Assembly (NCBI RefSeq): GCF_002902305.1
Contig: NZ_PPPX01000016.1
Span: 105,731-161,815, forward strand
DNA length: 56,085 nucleotides
DNA from: Staphylococcus argensis
GTDB taxonomy: Bacteria; Bacillota; Bacilli; Staphylococcales; Staphylococcaceae
Direction of reading: 5' to 3'
A model generated the notes under the pieces. The model ran no database searches. It had not been told where the DNA came from and saw only the letters and a list, made by a program, of their open reading frames with translations. The translations under genes were made by a program, and so were the position numbers. This document shows, piece after piece, positions 35,336 to 45,392 of this stretch. The number at the start of each line of letters is the position of its first letter. Position 1 is the first letter of the stretch.

Positions 35336-36829
35336 TTAATGTTTGCGTGTTAACTCTAACAGACCTTTTGTGATGTCTTTCGTTTGCGGATAAACTTGTT
35401 GATATAACTTGTAAAATTCCTGATAACGTTGGTGACGCTCAGTATTTGGATGATACACTGCACCGTATTCAATAAATTGATCTACACAGGCTTCTAATGA
35501 CTCAAACCAACCTAAACCGTATGCCGCAATCATCGCAGCACCCATGCTTGGACCTTCTGAATTGCGTAAACTTTTAATATCAGCATTAAAGATATCGGCT
35601 TGAAGTTGAAGCCAGAATTCACTTTGTGCACCGCCACCAATCGCTACGATTTCTGAAATATTTTTACCTGTCTCGCGCAAATAAGCAATTGAGTCATAGA
35701 GCGAGAATGTAATTCCCTCTAGGACAGCACGTGCCATATCCGCTTCAGTATGCATACCGCTCAGACCTATGAAACTACCTCGAATATTTGCGTCACCATG
35801 CGGCGTGCGTTCCCCTGACAGATACGGAGCGAAAAGCAATCCATTACTTCCAGGTTGTGATTGCGCCGCTAAATCTACAATTTCTGCAAAGTCTAAATTA
35901 GGAAAGACGGTACGTTTCAACCAACTCAAACTATCGCCAGCTGCGAGTGTGACGCCCATCGCATACGACATGTGCATCTTGGCGTGCTTAAACATATGGA
36001 TATTGTGATACATCGTCTTATCTTCTTCGGTTTCACAAGAAAGAACAACACCAGAGGTTCCAATACTGCAAAGCGTTTCGTTCGCATTCATCACGCCAGC
36101 GCCAACTGCACCACATGCGTTATCTCCTCCACCAGCGAAGACTGCAACATCATCTTCTAAGCCGAGTTCTCGTGCTAACGACGCTGTGATATGACCCACT
36201 TTCGCTGTAGAAGGAACCAACTCAGGATAAATATCTTTCATGCCAAAGCACTCGCCTGTTTCTTTCGACCACTCATTCGTTACCGGATCTAAGAGTAATG
36301 TACTTGAACCGTCAGAGTACTCCATATTGATCTGATTCGTAAATTTAAAGCGCACATAATCTTTCGGCAACATGAAGACATGGGCTTGTTCCCAATTCTT
36401 AGGTTCGTGCTCTTTCACCCACAATAATTTCGTTAAAGTAAAGCCTTCCAGAACTGGATTTCCAAGCACATAATTCCCTAATTGATTAATAATCTGTTTA
36501 CACTGCTCTGAAGAACGTGTATCATTCCAGAGTATTGCTCTACGCAAGAGTTCTAACACTTCGTTTAATAGCACTAAGCCATGCATTTGTCCTGAAAACG
36601 ACAATCCTTTAATCACGTACTCAGCCATCGCTTCATCTTGGCGAAGTTGCTTCACACAGGAAGCCGCTGCTTCAAACCATTCATCGGGGTCCTGTTCACT
36701 GTAACCCGGAAAGTCGTGATAAATATTCAATTCTTCTTTCGCTACCGCTACGACCGAACCTTGCTTGTCGACCGCAATCGCTTTTACTGAACTTGTACCA
36801 ACATCAATGCCCAACACTACTTCTTTCAC
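35336..36829 (-). CDS. xylB: Xylulokinase (FGGY family)
   Basis: 497 residues, GTG start with AAAGGACGAG upstream. FGGY carbohydrate kinase: LGIDVGTSSVKA phosphate loop at the N-terminus, GLSFSGQMHGLVLL and AILWNDTRSSEQC typical of xylulokinase, GGGDNACGAVGAGV and the C-terminal ATP motif IVAIGGGAQSEFW. It phosphorylates D-xylulose to xylulose 5-phosphate. Unusually it stands alone: no xylA isomerase, xylR or transporter is next to it, so it may serve xylulose or arabitol/xylitol-derived sugar, or another ketose. The assignment within FGGY is probable, not certain. Confidence 0.82.
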   Translation of the reverse strand: MKEVVLGIDVGTSSVKAIAVDKQGSVVAVAKEELNIYHDFPGYSEQDPDEWFEAAASCVKQLRQDEAMAEYVIKGLSFSGQMHGLVLLNEVLELLRRAILWNDTRSSEQCKQIINQLGNYVLGNPVLEGFTLTKLLWVKEHEPKNWEQAHVFMLPKDYVRFKFTNQINMEYSDGSSTLLLDPVTNEWSKETGECFGMKDIYPELVPSTAKVGHITASLARELGLEDDVAVFAGGGDNACGAVGAGVMNANETLCSIGTSGVVLSCETEEDKTMYHNIHMFKHAKMHMSYAMGVTLAAGDSLSWLKRTVFPNLDFAEIVDLAAQSQPGSNGLLFAPYLSGERTPHGDANIRGSFIGLSGMHTEADMARAVLEGITFSLYDSIAYLRETGKNISEIVAIGGGAQSEFWLQLQADIFNADIKSLRNSEGPSMGAAMIAAYGLGWFESLEACVDQFIEYGAVYHPNTERHQRYQEFYKLYQQVYPQTKDITKGLLELTRKH

Positions 36830-37268
36830 TGTTCACACTCGTCCTTTACTTCAAATTTTTAAGTAGTACTCTTATTATCTTTAAGATTTATCACACCTTT
36901 TCTAGAAAAACAACTCCCAAATACAGCTCGACGATTAGGTTGAAAATGGGATAACCATGCGTTTTAACAGGGTGAGCAGTCTGCCCGACGTCTAAAAATG
37001 ATATTTATGCGGCAAATCGTTGATGAAACAAATTAATATCCCCTACCCTGCTATTTAAGGCATAATAGTGGGGTGTAACTATTTATGAATATTTATAGGC
37101 AACTCGCTCATATAGGATTGACATACATGTTAGAATATTACTGTTAAACAGTTTAATTCCCCTTAATGAGTAGTATTATCGCTTAGCAATTATCTCAATT
37201 ATTCACTTCAAAGCGTTGGAGTTATCGTTAACATATAAAGTAATCATAATATAAAGGAGAAGGTAAGT
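36830..37268. other. Intergenic stretch between xylB and trhO
   Basis: No gene. A TTGACA hexamer (37118-37123) with a weak -10 may be part of the trhO promoter. An imperfect hairpin CCCC...CTATT/AATAG..GGGG lies around 37040-37073. Otherwise nothing is recognisable. Confidence 0.4.
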
Positions 37269-38228
37269 ATGAGTATGGATTATAGAGTCTTACTATATTA
37301 CAAATACGTAACTATCGATGATCCAGAAACATTTGCGCAAGAACATTTAGATTTCTGTAAATCACTCGGCTTGAAAGGACGTATCCTAGTCTCAACAGAA
37401 GGACTCAATGGAACGTTATCAGGCCCAGTTGAAGCAACAGAAAAATATAAAGAACATGTCCGTTCAGATGAACGTTTCAAAGATATCGTATTTAAAGAAG
37501 ATAAAGCTGAAGAACACGCATTCAAGAAGATGCACGTACGCCCTAGAAAAGAGATTGTCGCATTTGATTTAGATGAAGATGTGAATCCGAAAGAACTCAC
37601 TGGTAAATATTATTCACCAAGCGAATTTAAAGAAGCGTTATTATCAGATGACACAATCATCCTTGATGCACGTAACGACTATGAGTATGACTTAGGTCAC
37701 TTCCGTGGCGCAGTTCGCCCTGATATTACTCGCTTCAGAGATCTACCTGATTGGATCAGAAATCACAAAGATGAACTCTCTGGCAAGAAGATTGTCACTT
37801 ATTGTACAGGCGGTATTCGTTGTGAGAAATTCTCTGGTTGGCTCAAACGTGAAGGTTTCGAAGACGTAGGTCAACTTGAAGGCGGTATCGCGACATACGG
37901 TAAAGATCCTGAGACTCAAGGTGAATACTGGGATGGTAAAATGTACGTGTTTGATGAACGTATCAGCGTTGACGTGAACCATGTGAACAAGACAGTTGTC
38001 GGTAAAGAATGGTTCGACGGCACGCCATGTGAACGTTACATCAACTGTAGTAATCCAGAATGTAACAAACAAATTCTCGTTTCAGAAGAGAACGAAGAAC
38101 GCTACTTAGGCGCATGCAGTTACGAATGTGCAGCAGACGAACGTAACCGTTATGTTAAACGCCACAACATTAGCGACGAAGAGAAACAACGTCGTCTTGA
38201 GAACTTTAAAGAACTCGCTAAACAATAA
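37269..38228 (+). CDS. trhO: tRNA U34 hydroxylase TrhO (rhodanese family, YceA)
   Basis: 319 residues, AAAGGAG 8 or more bases before the ATG. N-terminal ferredoxin-like domain ([26 protein letters not shown]), central rhodanese domain about 115-225 with catalytic Cys179 in [11 protein letters not shown], and a C-terminal Cys-rich zinc-like region ([22 protein letters not shown]). TrhO makes 5-hydroxyuridine at position 34 of tRNAs in an oxygen-dependent, prephenate-independent way. Monocistronic with its own terminator. Confidence 0.93.
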   Translation: MSMDYRVLLYYKYVTIDDPETFAQEHLDFCKSLGLKGRILVSTEGLNGTLSGPVEATEKYKEHVRSDERFKDIVFKEDKAEEHAFKKMHVRPRKEIVAFDLDEDVNPKELTGKYYSPSEFKEALLSDDTIILDARNDYEYDLGHFRGAVRPDITRFRDLPDWIRNHKDELSGKKIVTYCTGGIRCEKFSGWLKREGFEDVGQLEGGIATYGKDPETQGEYWDGKMYVFDERISVDVNHVNKTVVGKEWFDGTPCERYINCSNPECNKQILVSEENEERYLGACSYECAADERNRYVKRHNISDEEKQRRLENFKELAKQ

Positions 38229-38241
38229 TTTTTGACGCAAT

Positions 38242-38278
38242 AAAGCTACTTCCCTCGCGCAGTGGAAGTAGCTTTTTT
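38242..38278 (+). terminator. Terminator of trhO
   Basis: AAAGCTACTTCC pairs perfectly with GGAAGTAGCTTT around a 10-base loop, followed by T run. Confidence 0.9.
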
Positions 38279-38494
38279 AGTTGGATAATTGTGCGAGGTG
38301 TAAAAGTAACCTCGTTTTTACGTGATTTAATTTTTTCCTATCTTGACTTATGTTATTTTTGTGAAAATTTCTGGTGAAGCTGAATTTCTGTTACTACCTT
38401 CCGTCTAAAAATTGAATAACTGCGATTTGCTTTGGCGTTGCCCGCCGATATATGATGAGTGCATCAAACGTCCTATATGCCAATTCAGTCTAAT

Positions 38495-39130
38495 TTAGTG
38501 CGTTTCTCCTAATGCGACTTTCTCATCTTGTTGATCTATCACTCGAATTGCCGCGGTTAAGCCTTTAACCATTGTTTCATAAGCCATCGACGGTTGATTG
38601 GGTTTATTTGTCACTTGTTCAGGTACATAAGGTACATGAATAAAGCCAAAGCGTATATTTGAGAAACGTGTCGCTTGTAAATAACCTAGTTGATATAGGA
38701 TATGGTTACACACAAAAGTTCCTGCAGTGTTAGACAATCTAGCAGGTACGCCAGCTTCTTTGATTGCCTCTACCATCCTTTTAACAGGCATATTAGAGAA
38801 GTAAGCTGCTTCACCTTCTGCTTGGATACTTTGATCAATAGGTTGATGCTTCTCATTATCTGGAATACGTGCATCATCTACGTTAATTCCGATACGTTCA
38901 GGAGTAAGTTCAAATCTACCACCTGCTTGTCCTACCACTAACACCGCATCATAGTCACGTTGTTCAAGTTCTTGTTCAATTACCTGTTTTGATTTATGAA
39001 AAACTGTTGGAATCTCCAACTTTGTAATTTGATGATTACCAATTGTATCTTCTAAAGACTTCACCGCTTCAAGTGCTGGATTAATCTTTTCTCCACCAAA
39101 CGGATCAAATGCTGCAACTAGTATGTTCAT
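38495..39130 (-). CDS. pcp: Pyroglutamyl-peptidase I (pyrrolidone-carboxylate peptidase)
   Basis: 211 residues from ATG 39130 (AGGAGG 8 bases upstream; a TTG two codons earlier is less likely). Cysteine peptidase C15: VAAFDPFGGEKINPA at the start, VGQAGGRFELTPERIGINVDDARIPDN with the catalytic Glu, and NTAGTFVCNHILYQL with the catalytic Cys; the His is near FIHVPYVPEQ. It removes N-terminal 5-oxoproline from peptides. It follows the DUF979/DUF969 membrane genes. Confidence 0.93.
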   Translation of the reverse strand: MNILVAAFDPFGGEKINPALEAVKSLEDTIGNHQITKLEIPTVFHKSKQVIEQELEQRDYDAVLVVGQAGGRFELTPERIGINVDDARIPDNEKHQPIDQSIQAEGEAAYFSNMPVKRMVEAIKEAGVPARLSNTAGTFVCNHILYQLGYLQATRFSNIRFGFIHVPYVPEQVTNKPNQPSMAYETMVKGLTAAIRVIDQQDEKVALGETH

Positions 39131-39161
39131 ACGCAAATCCTCCTATTATTAATTAGGTTTG

Positions 39162-40088
39162 TTAAAATGCCCAAAAGTACATTAAAGCAATATGAGCAAC
39201 AATAAGCAGTAGTGCTATCGGTAATTGTGCCTTAATCACACCAAATTCGTCTTTCATTTCTAACAATGCAACAGGCAATGTGTTAAAGTTCGCTGCCATA
39301 GGTGTGATCAGAGTGCCACAGAAACCACCGGTCATAGCTAGTGCGCCTGCAATAACTGGGTCGCCACCCTGAGCGATTACGAAAGGAATTCCTATGCTTG
39401 CAGTTATAACAGTGAAAGCTGCAAATGCATTCCCCATTAACATCGTAAAGAGCACCATTCCTAATATATAAGCGATGGAGCCCACGAGGTGACTTCCTTC
39501 AGGTAGAAATGAAGAAATACCATGAGAGATTACTTTACCCACGCCACTCGCTGTAAATAGTACACCTAGAGCAGCGAGAAATTGAGGTAGAATCCCTACT
39601 GCACCCACCTGTTGCGTTAAACGGTCGCTATCATACAGTATGTATTTCGCTTTAGGTTTTATGACGATTAACGCGGCGATGAGACCTACAACTGAAGATA
39701 CACCTAAGCCTATCGCTCCTCCTAAAGGTGTCCAATTCGAAACGATGACTGCTACGACTGCTAAAACTAATGCAGGTATGAATAATTTATTTCCGTAACG
39801 ACGTGCACCTTGTTCTACTTCACGCTCATTTACATCGATGATATTTTTAATCGCGACTTGTTTGAAGAGTGTGAGTATACCCATGAACACGATGAGTAAA
39901 CCATTTATGACGTTAGGAAGATATGGCCCTGCAATAAATAATATTGCAAGTATTAACCAGAACAGTGCAGTTCCTACCCGCTTACCTTTGTCAGGTGCTT
40001 TCAAAGCTCTATATGCTGTATAGATGAATTGCAAACCAGCTAGTATATAGAAACATTCAAGAATTCGATTTATTACTGTTTCACTCAT
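39162..40088 (-). CDS. DUF979 membrane protein
   Basis: 308 residues from ATG 40088, inside the last codons of the DUF969 gene (8-base overlap). About nine membrane segments; the conserved MGNAFAAFTVITASIGIPF and GALAMTGGFCGTLITPMAANFN resemble loops of citrate/anion-type carriers. DUF979 and DUF969 always occur as a pair next to pcp in Firmicutes, so together they are probably a two-part transporter for 5-oxoproline or pyroglutamyl peptides. This is inference from context. Confidence 0.82.
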   Translation of the reverse strand: MSETVINRILECFYILAGLQFIYTAYRALKAPDKGKRVGTALFWLILAILFIAGPYLPNVINGLLIVFMGILTLFKQVAIKNIIDVNEREVEQGARRYGNKLFIPALVLAVVAVIVSNWTPLGGAIGLGVSSVVGLIAALIVIKPKAKYILYDSDRLTQQVGAVGILPQFLAALGVLFTASGVGKVISHGISSFLPEGSHLVGSIAYILGMVLFTMLMGNAFAAFTVITASIGIPFVIAQGGDPVIAGALAMTGGFCGTLITPMAANFNTLPVALLEMKDEFGVIKAQLPIALLLIVAHIALMYFWAF

Positions 40089-40791
40089 CGTTACGCACCC
40101 CTTTGTGAGATCGACCATACTTTCTATCTAAATAACGATCAAACAAGATGTTATTAAGCCAGACAATCACAATCGTTACCCCAGCGATAGGTAGTGAAGC
40201 TAAGACAAGATCAACTGCATTTACGTTAATATGTAATGACTTGAACGTTCCAGCCATCAATAATACACCTGCTGAACCAATGAACAAATTTTGTCCAAAG
40301 AAGTTCCCGTAATTCTCCATAGCAGAGGTTTGAGCTTTAATCTTATCAATATCCTTTGGATCTACATCTTTCTGATCTAAGTTGTAACGTGTACGTAGTG
40401 CACTTTGAGTCATAGGATTGATAAGTGGGCGTACAAATTGTGGATGACCATTGATACGAATAGAAGCTAGCCCCGCTACTTTTCTCAGAATTAAGTACAA
40501 AGTCATTAACCTTCCACTCGTCACTTTTTGTACTTTACCAATTAAATTAGATGCTTGTTTCTTTAGTCCAAAACGTTCAATGAGCCCTACCATCGGCAAC
40601 GTTAGCACGAACAACGTCACTAAGCGTTGATCCACGAAAGCCTTTCCTAAAGTAGCTAATATTTGAGTAAAGTCCATCCCTGAAACTAACCCAGTCGCTA
40701 TAGCAGCGATTAGGATAACCGCGATTGTATCTATTTTGACTAAGAATCCAATAATGATAATCGCAATACCTATTAACTTAAGCCATTCCAT
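40081..40791 (-). CDS. DUF969 membrane protein
   Basis: 236 residues with about six membrane segments (LIGIAIIIIGFLV, TIAVILIAAIATGLVSG, LVTLFVLTLPMVGLIERFG and others). Contains MENYGNFFGQNLFIGSAGVLLM, the family's best conserved stretch. First gene of DUF969-DUF979-pcp. It likely forms one half of a carrier with the DUF979 protein. Confidence 0.82.
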   Translation of the reverse strand: MEWLKLIGIAIIIIGFLVKIDTIAVILIAAIATGLVSGMDFTQILATLGKAFVDQRLVTLFVLTLPMVGLIERFGLKKQASNLIGKVQKVTSGRLMTLYLILRKVAGLASIRINGHPQFVRPLINPMTQSALRTRYNLDQKDVDPKDIDKIKAQTSAMENYGNFFGQNLFIGSAGVLLMAGTFKSLHINVNAVDLVLASLPIAGVTIVIVWLNNILFDRYLDRKYGRSHKGVRNDE

Positions 40792-40892
40792 AGTTTCAAC
40801 TCCCCTTCGTTTAATATGAAAAGCTAATTGTATTAAAGATTATCATAATTCAGAATTCAATAATAGCCTTTTTCTTTAATTTACTGCATATA

Positions 40893-40940
40893 GAAAAAGA
40901 GTAGCACGATTATAAAGATGTTCCTTATACCGTGCTACTC
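40893..40940 (-). terminator. Terminator of the sulfate-assimilation operon
   Basis: Minus strand: GAGTAGCACG (40931-40940) pairs perfectly with CGTGCTACTC (40899-40908), followed by TTTTTC. Confidence 0.88.
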
Positions 40941-40982
40941 AGAAATTACATTTTTGATAGATTCCACTATCATTCAATTCGT

Positions 40983-41180
40983 TTAATTATGAAAATGTCC
41001 AACCACTACTAAGATAATGCTTAAAAGGATGAAAGACCCCAACATGAACTTAGAGAGTAAATTCGTTTCAAAGAAAAATCGACGACGCTCTGTGCCTTTC
41101 GCTAATAATATCGCGTTAATCGCAATACTTGCAATAAAGATAATAAATAGTATTAAAATAATACTTCCTACTAAGTTCAT
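40983..41180 (-). CDS. Small two-helix membrane protein at the end of the cys operon
   Basis: 65 residues with two membrane segments (about 4-27 and 44-62) separated by a basic loop KGTERRRFFFETN. GGAGG precedes the ATG. 27 bases after cysC and before the operon terminator, so it is co-transcribed with the sulfate genes. Not recognised; it could be an accessory to the TSUP carrier or to membrane stress, without proof. Confidence 0.7.
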   Translation of the reverse strand: MNLVGSIILILFIIFIASIAINAILLAKGTERRRFFFETNLLSKFMLGSFILLSIILVVVGHFHN

Positions 41181-41207
41181 GAGGTCTCCTCCTTTAAAGT
41201 TTATCCA

Positions 41208-41807
41208 TTAAATATATTGATGTTCTTCCAAGTAATTTAGAATTTGAGTTACAGCATCTTTAACGTCTAGTTGCTCAGTATCAATTGTAATTTCAGGATT
41301 ACGTGGTTCTTCATAAGGTGCACTAATTCCTGTGAATTCTGGGATTTCACCTGTTCTAGCTTTCTTATAAAGTCCTTTAGGATCACGACGTTCGCATTCT
41401 TCAACACTACATTTCGTGTAAATTTCGATAAATTCGTCGTCATCTAACATCGCTCTTACATTGTCTCTATCCTCTCGATAAGGATAAATAAATGCGGTGA
41501 TGGTGATGAGCCCTGCATCTACCATTAGTTTACTTACTTCGCCGATACGACGAATGTTCTCTTGACGATCTTCAGGGCTAAACCCTAGATTCTTATTTAA
41601 CCCATGACGAACATTATCGCCGTCTAAACGGAAGACATGTTTTTTATGTTCAAATAAAGATTTCTCTAACTCTACAGAAATTGTTGATTTACCAGAACCT
41701 GATAATCCTGTAAACCATAGCGTTGCACTTTTATGGCCATGAAGTTGTTGACGATCTCGTTTCGTTACTTCTGAATCATGCCAAGTAATATTTGTTGATT
41801 CACCCAT
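41208..41807 (-). CDS. cysC: Adenylylsulfate (APS) kinase
   Basis: 199 residues from ATG 41807 (GAGGAG 7 bases upstream). Phosphorylates APS to PAPS. Walker A GLSGSGKS (39-46 of the frame), [45 protein letters not shown] and [22 protein letters not shown] are classical APS kinase blocks. It follows sat by 18 bases. Its product is not strictly needed if CysH uses APS directly. Confidence 0.94.
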   Translation of the reverse strand: MGESTNITWHDSEVTKRDRQQLHGHKSATLWFTGLSGSGKSTISVELEKSLFEHKKHVFRLDGDNVRHGLNKNLGFSPEDRQENIRRIGEVSKLMVDAGLITITAFIYPYREDRDNVRAMLDDDEFIEIYTKCSVEECERRDPKGLYKKARTGEIPEFTGISAPYEEPRNPEITIDTEQLDVKDAVTQILNYLEEHQYI

Positions 41808-41825
41808 CATTTCACTCCTCAAATA

Positions 41826-43004
41826 TTATTTTTCTTTAAGTCCATTGATTAAGACTTCAGCAACCTCTGGACGTGAGAATTCTTTAGGTAATGATTCACC
41901 ATTACGAAGTTTTTCACGTACTTTTGTACCGCTTAAATGAAGATGTTTAGAACTGTCGTGAGGGCAAGTCTTCGCTGTCGCCATATTGCCACATACTTCA
42001 CAGTAGAATGCGTGCTCAAATTTTAATATTTGAATGCCTAATTCATCTTCATATTGTGAAATGAGTTCTTGTGCTTCGTATGTTCCGTAGTAATCGCCGA
42101 CACCTGCATGGTCACGACCTACGATAAAGTGCGTACAACCATAGTTTTTACGTACAGTCGCGTGCAGAATGGCTTCTTTAGGACCTGCATAACGCATTGC
42201 GGCAGGATAGATTACTAAACGAGTTCTATTTTCTGGGAAATAATTTTTGAGTATCGCTTGATAACTTTCCATACGAACGTCCGCAGGGATATCATCTGAT
42301 TTCGTTTCACCTACGAGTGGGTTTAACAACAATCCATCTACAATTTCTAAAGCTGATTTTTGAATATATTCATGTGCACGATGAACTGGATTACGCGTTT
42401 GGAAACCTACCACTGTCTTCCAACCTAAGTCAGCGAACATCTGACGTGTTTCAGCTGGATCATAGTGATAATCAGAGAATTCATCATGTTTTGGACGGTT
42501 TAATAAATAAACTGGACCACCGAGATAAATTGAGCCTTTTTCATAAACTTTTTTAACACCTGGATGGTTGTCGTCAGTAGTACCGTATACTTCACGCGCT
42601 TCTTTTTCTTTGTCATAACTGAATTTCTCTTCCAAGTCTAAGACGCCGTAAAGTTCACCGTCTTCGCCATATAATGCAACGCGATCACCGACATTAAGTT
42701 CATCTGCTTTCGCTTCATCTACTGGAAGTGTGATTGGAATACTCCAAACTAACCCATTAGCTAAATGTGTGTCTTCAACTACCTTATTGTAATCTGCTTC
42801 ACCCATGAAACCAGTAAGTGGGCTGAATCCACCAATACCAATTAATTCAAGGTCAGAAAGACTCCATGGATTGAGCGTTACACTTGGGAAATCTTGAGCT
42901 TGTTGAATGAGTGTTTCACGCTCTTGACCTTCTAGAGTACGATTAATCAGTTCGCCTCCGTGCGGTTTGATTGTGTTATTGATAATGTCATTTGAAACTG
43001 CCAT
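41826..43004 (-). CDS. sat: Sulfate adenylyltransferase (ATP sulfurylase)
   Basis: 392 residues from ATG 43004 (GAGG 9 bases upstream). Makes APS from sulfate and ATP. Active-site motifs [10 protein letters not shown] and GRDHAGVG, plus the zinc-type cysteines in [16 protein letters not shown], mark the single-chain Sat type rather than CysND. Four bases after the TSUP gene stop. Confidence 0.95.
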   Translation of the reverse strand: MAVSNDIINNTIKPHGGELINRTLEGQERETLIQQAQDFPSVTLNPWSLSDLELIGIGGFSPLTGFMGEADYNKVVEDTHLANGLVWSIPITLPVDEAKADELNVGDRVALYGEDGELYGVLDLEEKFSYDKEKEAREVYGTTDDNHPGVKKVYEKGSIYLGGPVYLLNRPKHDEFSDYHYDPAETRQMFADLGWKTVVGFQTRNPVHRAHEYIQKSALEIVDGLLLNPLVGETKSDDIPADVRMESYQAILKNYFPENRTRLVIYPAAMRYAGPKEAILHATVRKNYGCTHFIVGRDHAGVGDYYGTYEAQELISQYEDELGIQILKFEHAFYCEVCGNMATAKTCPHDSSKHLHLSGTKVREKLRNGESLPKEFSRPEVAEVLINGLKEK

Positions 43005-43008
43005 CTGT

Positions 43009-43905
43009 TTATACCTCAACTTTCTTTTTATTTTTAGTTCTCTTAAAAGACCGGTTTCGATTCACCACATAAAGAATGAGAATTACGAATAGAAAGACAA
43101 TAATACCTTTAATCGTATTCGCAAGCGCTGCATTAGAAACAAGATATTGTAACAACGCGTTGCTATTCGTAAAGATAATCAGTCCTCCTACGCATACCGC
43201 CAATACATTGACAGGAAGTATACGTACGAGAAAAGCTGAAATAGGAGCAGCAATCATGCCACCTACACTTAATGCGATGACTAAGCCCCAATTAATTTGG
43301 CTAACGCCTAAAAAGATGATAAAGCTTAATGAGGCGGAAATCGTTACGAAAAATTCACTTGCAGAAACTGTCCCAATCGCATAACGTGGTTCCAGTTTCT
43401 TACTAGAGAGAAGTAATGGTGTGTTGACGGGACCCCAACCGCCACCACCTATTGAATCTAATATTCCTGCAATTAAGCCTTGAGGAATAATTAGAAAACT
43501 ATTTATCTTTCCGACTTTGTGTCCCTCAGATGGGTGATTTCTTTTAAACAAGAATTGATATAAGATATAGAATCCCATCAAGAGTAAAAACGTCGCAATA
43601 AAAGGTTTGATGTTGTCACCTTTAATATGTGTGAGAAAGGCTGCACCTAGAAATGCTGCAATTGCTCCTGGGACAGCGAGTTTAATCATTGTCGGTTTAT
43701 GGACGTTCTTAAATTTAAGGTGAGACGTTCCGGATGCTGCTGTCGTAGCTATTTCTGAAAAGTGTACAGTTGCTGAGACGATGGCTGGTGTGATACCGAA
43801 AGTTAATAGTATAGAGGATGAGGAAGCTCCGAACCCCATGCCTAAGGAGCCATCAATCAATTGTGCTACGAAACCCGCTAAGGCAAATATTAATAATTTC
43901 CGCAT
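43009..43905 (-). CDS. TauE/SafE (TSUP) family sulfur-compound transporter
   Basis: 298 residues, about eight membrane segments, duplicated TSUP half-motifs ([19 protein letters not shown] near the N-terminus and [20 protein letters not shown] in the middle). Lies between sirC and sat, so it most likely imports sulfate, or exports excess sulfite. No SulT ABC genes or SulP permease occur in this cluster, which favours the sulfate uptake role. Confidence 0.85.
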   Translation of the reverse strand: MRKLLIFALAGFVAQLIDGSLGMGFGASSSSILLTFGITPAIVSATVHFSEIATTAASGTSHLKFKNVHKPTMIKLAVPGAIAAFLGAAFLTHIKGDNIKPFIATFLLLMGFYILYQFLFKRNHPSEGHKVGKINSFLIIPQGLIAGILDSIGGGGWGPVNTPLLLSSKKLEPRYAIGTVSASEFFVTISASLSFIIFLGVSQINWGLVIALSVGGMIAAPISAFLVRILPVNVLAVCVGGLIIFTNSNALLQYLVSNAALANTIKGIIVFLFVILILYVVNRNRSFKRTKNKKKVEV

Positions 43906-43930
43906 ATCCTTTCCGTCCCCCAGTTCTTAA

Positions 43931-44545
43931 TTAAGTTAATCTATCAAGATATTGAAGCATTTCTTGTTGTTGCATCTGTGAGAAATAATCTTCTGAAAGC
44001 AGAGATTTCAATAAACTCTGCTTTTCTGAAGCGCTGAGCGAAGTATGTTTCACTTTGATTCGACACTGGTTGAGAAAGTCTATATAACTTTCATATGATT
44101 CGTTATACTTCGTCTCTAATTCATTTTTAATTTGTTTCGTTAATTGTGGACTTGCTCCGTTAGTCGATACACTTAACGTCAACTTGCCTCTATGAATAAT
44201 ACTTGGAAACGTAGCATTACCCGCTTCTGCATTACTCGCTACATTCACTAAAGCAGAGTTTGACGCTTCACGACTAATCGAATCGTTTAACTCGGAATTA
44301 TCTGTAGCAATGATGATGAAATCTGCATTCTGCACATCATTACTTTGGTAGCGGCGTGCCTGCCAATCAATTATTCCCTGTTCAATCAGAGAGCGAATGT
44401 CATTATGCACCTCTGGACTAATGACAGTGATATTGTAGGTATAGCGCACTACGACGTTGATACGTCGTGCAGCAACCTTTCCGCCTCCGATTACGACTAC
44501 GTGTTTATTATGCAAATCAACCATAATTGGCATGTGAGATGTCAT
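43931..44545 (-). CDS. Precorrin-2 dehydrogenase/sirohydrochlorin ferrochelatase
   Basis: 204 residues, the Met8/SirC-type N-terminal half of CysG. NAD site VVVIGGGKVAARR, IIATDNSELNDSISREA and GNATFPSIIHRGKLTLSVSTNGASPQLTKQIK are typical. It oxidises precorrin-2 and may insert iron to give siroheme for CysI. AGAGAGG precedes the ATG. Confidence 0.9.
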   Translation of the reverse strand: MTSHMPIMVDLHNKHVVVIGGGKVAARRINVVVRYTYNITVISPEVHNDIRSLIEQGIIDWQARRYQSNDVQNADFIIIATDNSELNDSISREASNSALVNVASNAEAGNATFPSIIHRGKLTLSVSTNGASPQLTKQIKNELETKYNESYESYIDFLNQCRIKVKHTSLSASEKQSLLKSLLSEDYFSQMQQQEMLQYLDRLT

Positions 44546-44603
44546 CTTATATACCTCTCTTTATCGTTCTAAATTAGATCACTTTGTATTTACTACTAGT
44601 GTA

Positions 44604-45377
44604 CTAATTTAACGTAACAGATGGTATGTTTTTAGCTAATGACATCTCCTTAAACCAACTAATCTTATCTCGTAAGTTCACCACTTCTCCAACGATAATC
44701 ATCGCAGGATTCTGGATACCCTGAGCTTTAGTAACGATATTATCTAAAGTCCCTACTACCGTCTCCTGTTGTGAAGTGGTACCCAAACGAACGAGGGCTA
44801 CTGGTGTGTCAGCAGCACGTCCGTTATTGATTAACATTTGAGAGATATAAGATAACTTTCTAACTCCCATATATACACATAATGTTTCGGGTCCTTGAGC
44901 GAGATGTTCCCAGTGGATATTCTCCTCGATATCATCCTTAGTCACTGCTGTGACGAAAGCTACAGAAGAACTATAATCACGATGGGTTACTGGAATACCA
45001 GCATAAGCTGGTGCTGCGATGCCTGAAGTAATTCCTGGTACTATTTCGAAATCTATATTATTTTGCGCTAATACTTCCGCTTCTTCACCACCACGTCCGA
45101 AAACGAAAGGATCTCCACCTTTTAAGCGAGTAATTGTATGGTCTTTCTTCGCTAAAGCGACCATCGTCTTATTCGTTTCAGATTGTGGTAAAGAATGTCG
45201 ATTAGGATCCTTACCACAGTAGAGAAATTTAGTATTAGATTTGGCGTATTCTAGAATTTCTCTATTTACTAAACGATCATAAAGAATGACATCGGACTGT
45301 TGAATTGCTTTTAAACCTTTAATTGTTAATAGATCAGGATCACCAGGTCCAGCACCTACAAGAAACACTTTGCCCAT
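44604..45377 (-). CDS. cobA: Uroporphyrinogen-III C-methyltransferase (SUMT)
   Basis: 257 residues. Converts uroporphyrinogen III to precorrin-2 with two S-adenosylmethionine. Typical motifs are VFLVGAGPGDPDLLTIKGL, DVILYDRLV, RLKGGDPFVFGRGGEEA and PGITSGIAAPAYAGIPVTHRD. In the cys operon it supplies siroheme with the dehydrogenase at 43931. 15 bases after cysI. Confidence 0.95.
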   Translation of the reverse strand: MGKVFLVGAGPGDPDLLTIKGLKAIQQSDVILYDRLVNREILEYAKSNTKFLYCGKDPNRHSLPQSETNKTMVALAKKDHTITRLKGGDPFVFGRGGEEAEVLAQNNIDFEIVPGITSGIAAPAYAGIPVTHRDYSSSVAFVTAVTKDDIEENIHWEHLAQGPETLCVYMGVRKLSYISQMLINNGRAADTPVALVRLGTTSQQETVVGTLDNIVTKAQGIQNPAMIIVGEVVNLRDKISWFKEMSLAKNIPSVTLN

Positions 45378-45392
45378 CGTCTCACCACTTTT

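Noticed and set aside
43076..43384. 102-codon plus-strand frame in the TSUP gene
   Set aside because: Antisense shadow of a well-supported membrane protein gene.
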